A stretch of DNA of 7,750 bases from an uncultured Marvinbryantia sp. (GTDB lineage Bacteria; Bacillota; Clostridia; Lachnospirales; Lachnospiraceae): contig CANQJX010000078.1 in the NCBI GenBank assembly GCA_947624335.1, forward strand, positions 1-7,750, in the 5' to 3' direction. This document shows positions 6,120 to 7,750 of this stretch, in pieces. The notes under the pieces are model-generated. The model did not search any database. It had not been told where the DNA came from and was given only the letters and a program-made list of their open reading frames with translations. Position 1 is the first letter of the stretch. Every line of letters begins with the position of its first letter. Position numbers and translations under genes: made by a program.

Positions 6120-6656
6120 ATGGTTCCTGATCTCTCCCGCGAGGAAATGCTGGAAAAATTGTTGGAAGCATACAGCGGTTACTTTGATATTGAGCGCAAA
6201 GAGGAGCAGGATTTCCCGCTCGTCGCTTCCTGCCATTTTCATGTGCGTTCCGCAAAATATGTGCTTTTGAAAAAAGCGGAGCTTTGGAGCGCCAACTCCA
6301 ACGAGCATGTCTATATTTTCTCCGTTCCGGAGCTTACCGAAGAAATTTACCGCGCCTGCGAAAAAAAGGCATATGATCTTGGAATGGCGTTGATAGAACC
6401 AAATAAAGAGCATATGTATACTTATATAACAGCGGTATTTCTCTGCGACGCCTGCACCGGGGAAGCGGCGCGCCTCTTAAAAAAGTGCAGGATTTATAAA
6501 AGTTTTCATTTTTCGCTGTACGGATGGATGAATTTCCATACCGTCCTTGTCCGGCGCGGCGCGGATACGTTCCCGACCAACCGCAGCGGCAGGGAAAACG
6601 CGAAATTAATGAAAAATATATTCATGAAACAAGAAAAAAAGAAAAGGAGTGTGTGA
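6120..6656 (+). CDS. Uncharacterised 178-residue protein, translationally coupled to cstA
   Basis: I do not recognise this family. The protein is soluble in character, with no signal peptide or membrane helix. An acidic N-terminal helix (1-30, starting PDLSREEMLEKLL) leads into a mixed alpha/beta body with hydrophobic strands such as KYVLLKKAELW (46-56) and HVYIFSVP (63-70). Possible conserved features are SCHFHV at 37-42, CDAC at 109-112 and the aromatic block FHFSLYGWMNFH at 129-140. The Cys and His residues could bind a metal, but no standard metal-site spacing is complete. The tail is Lys-rich (KQEKKKRSV). The ATG at 6120 has AGGAG at 6106-6110, 9 bases upstream. The codons for the Lys-rich tail contain the Shine-Dalgarno of cstA, and only three bases separate the two genes. 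This suggests coordinated output and a role linked to CstA transport or its control. The coding call is firm; the function is unknown. Confidence 0.87.
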   Translation: MVPDLSREEMLEKLLEAYSGYFDIERKEEQDFPLVASCHFHVRSAKYVLLKKAELWSANSNEHVYIFSVPELTEEIYRACEKKAYDLGMALIEPNKEHMYTYITAVFLCDACTGEAARLLKKCRIYKSFHFSLYGWMNFHTVLVRRGADTFPTNRSGRENAKLMKNIFMKQEKKKRSV

Positions 6657-6659
6657 TTC

Positions 6660-7750
6660 ATGAATGCAGCATTATTGTTAGTAGTGGGCGTTGTAGTCCT
6701 GATTGTGGGCTATGTAACCTACGGCAAATGGCTGGCAGATCAGTGGGGCGTTGGCGAAGGCAACAAAGAAACTCCCGCCCACGAGCTGGAAGACGGCAAC
6801 GACTATGTTCCGGCAAAAGCTCCTGTACTGATGGGCCATCATTTCTCCTCTATCGCAGGGGCAGGTCCGATCAACGGACCGATTCAGGCAGCGGTATTCG
6901 GATGGGTTCCGGTTATGCTGTGGGTACTCATCGGAGGTATTTTCTTCGGTGCGGTACATGACTTCGGTGCATTGTTTGCATCCGTAAGAAACAAAGGACA
7001 GTCGATCGGCGAAGTAATCGCAACCAGCATCGGCAGCAGAGCAAAGAAGCTGTTTATCATTTTTTCTTATCTGACGCTGATCCTTGTAGTTGCGGCGTTT
7101 GCATCAATCGTTGCAAACACCTTTACCGCGACGTTTGACGAGGCAGGCGCTGTAGACCTTGCGGCAAGCGCGGCAAACGCACGCACCGCTATGATCTCGA
7201 TTCTGTTCATTTTAGTCGCGATTGTTTTCGGCGTGATGGTATACAGAAGAAACGCTTCCCTGGTAGTATCCACCGTGATCGGCGTAGCCGCGATCGTGGC
7301 GTGCATGGCGATTGGTTATAACTGGCATCCGCTTTACTTAAGCGGCAAGACCTGGATGATCATTGTCGGCATCTATATTGCGATCGCATCCGTTACACCG
7401 GTGTGGATTTTACTGCAGCCGCGCGACTACTTAAGTTCGTTCCTGCTTTACGGCATGATGATTGTCGCCGTAGTCGGCATCGTGGGCGCGCATCCGTCGC
7501 TGGATATTCCGGCGTTCACCGGTTTTGTAGATTCCGCGCAGTTCGGTTCCGGCAGCTCTCTGGGAAGCCTGTTCCCGGCGCTGTTTGTAACCATCGCCTG
7601 CGGCGCGATCTCCGGTTTCCACTCTCTGGTTGGTTCCGGTACCACGGCGAAACAGCTTGACAAAGAAACAGACGCCCGTCCGATTGCTTACGGCGGCATG
7701 CTGATCGAGTGCGCGCTTGCACTAATCTCCCTGTGCGCAGTCGGCTATAT
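6660..7750 (+). CDS. cstA: Carbon starvation protein CstA (peptide/pyruvate transporter), N-terminal part; runs off right edge
   Basis: A polytopic inner-membrane transporter. Studied relatives (CstA and BtsT/YjiY in enterobacteria) take up peptides or pyruvate when preferred carbon is scarce. The visible 363 residues hold the family signatures: ETPAHELEDGNDYVP at 37-51, GHHFSSIAGAGPINGP at 59-74, AVHDF at 98-102, LQPRDYLS at 252-259, and CGAISGFHSLVGSGTTAKQL at 314-333. About nine membrane segments can be seen (roughly 3-20, 80-104, 130-156, 177-193, 200-220, 231-250, 260-277, 303-320 and 343-362). The frame is open at the window edge, so the C-terminal part is missing. The ATG at 6660 is preceded by AAGGAG at 6644-6649, 10 bases upstream and inside the end of the preceding gene. 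An intergenic gap of 3 bases indicates translational coupling. Family identity is very secure; whether the substrate is peptide or pyruvate is not resolvable. Confidence 0.97.
   Translation, partial: MNAALLLVVGVVVLIVGYVTYGKWLADQWGVGEGNKETPAHELEDGNDYVPAKAPVLMGHHFSSIAGAGPINGPIQAAVFGWVPVMLWVLIGGIFFGAVHDFGALFASVRNKGQSIGEVIATSIGSRAKKLFIIFSYLTLILVVAAFASIVANTFTATFDEAGAVDLAASAANARTAMISILFILVAIVFGVMVYRRNASLVVSTVIGVAAIVACMAIGYNWHPLYLSGKTWMIIVGIYIAIASVTPVWILLQPRDYLSSFLLYGMMIVAVVGIVGAHPSLDIPAFTGFVDSAQFGSGSSLGSLFPALFVTIACGAISGFHSLVGSGTTAKQLDKETDARPIAYGGMLIECALALISLCAVGY

Noticed and set aside
6524..6961. A 145-codon plus-strand frame overlapping the unknown gene and cstA
   Set aside because: It spans two well-supported genes in another frame, is Arg/Gly/Ser-rich, and lacks a sensible start site.

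Overview
The window looks like a chromosomal segment from a Gram-positive anaerobe of the Clostridia, probably a Lachnospiraceae-like organism with mid to high GC. This rests on several things: strong Shine-Dalgarno sites (AAGGAGG, GGAGG, AGGAG), consensus sigma-A promoter spacing, an HPr-like protein with the Firmicutes Ser-46 region, a clostridial-type nuclease/XPD-like helicase, and an RND permease with a very long coiled-coil insertion. No rRNA, tRNA, CRISPR array, insertion sequence or phage gene was seen. Species assignment is inference.

Minus strand, read from right to left (5964 to 1): a near-consensus promoter (5959-5987) drives a 76-residue HPr-like protein that lacks the phosphorylatable His-15 but keeps the Ser-46 region. 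A GC-rich intrinsic terminator follows. Its U-tract touches the Shine-Dalgarno of the next gene, an 800-residue fusion of a PD-(D/E)XK nuclease domain and an Fe-S DinG/XPD-type helicase. Fourteen bases later comes an AEC-family (auxin efflux carrier/malate permease-like) transporter. Twelve bases after that an RND-family efflux permease starts and runs off the left edge (762 codons visible). The last three genes are packed like an operon, although their functions do not obviously belong together.

Plus strand (about 5996 to 7750): from a 199-bp divergent intergenic region with candidate promoters and a short leader hairpin, a 178-residue protein of unrecognised family is expressed. Three bases after its stop codon begins cstA, a carbon-starvation peptide/pyruvate transporter of which 363 residues are visible before the right edge. 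The tight coupling suggests that the unknown protein works with, or is dosed together with, CstA.

Most notable points: (1) the RND permease carries about 420 extra residues in the region equivalent to the TolC-docking subdomain, built as two heptad-repeat arms around a Gln/Pro/Thr-rich tip; (2) the HPr-like protein is Crh-like in its residue pattern and lies divergent from a carbon-starvation locus; (3) the unknown cstA-coupled protein; (4) the terminator abutting the helicase ribosome-binding site. No complete novel multi-gene defence or mobile system is evident.
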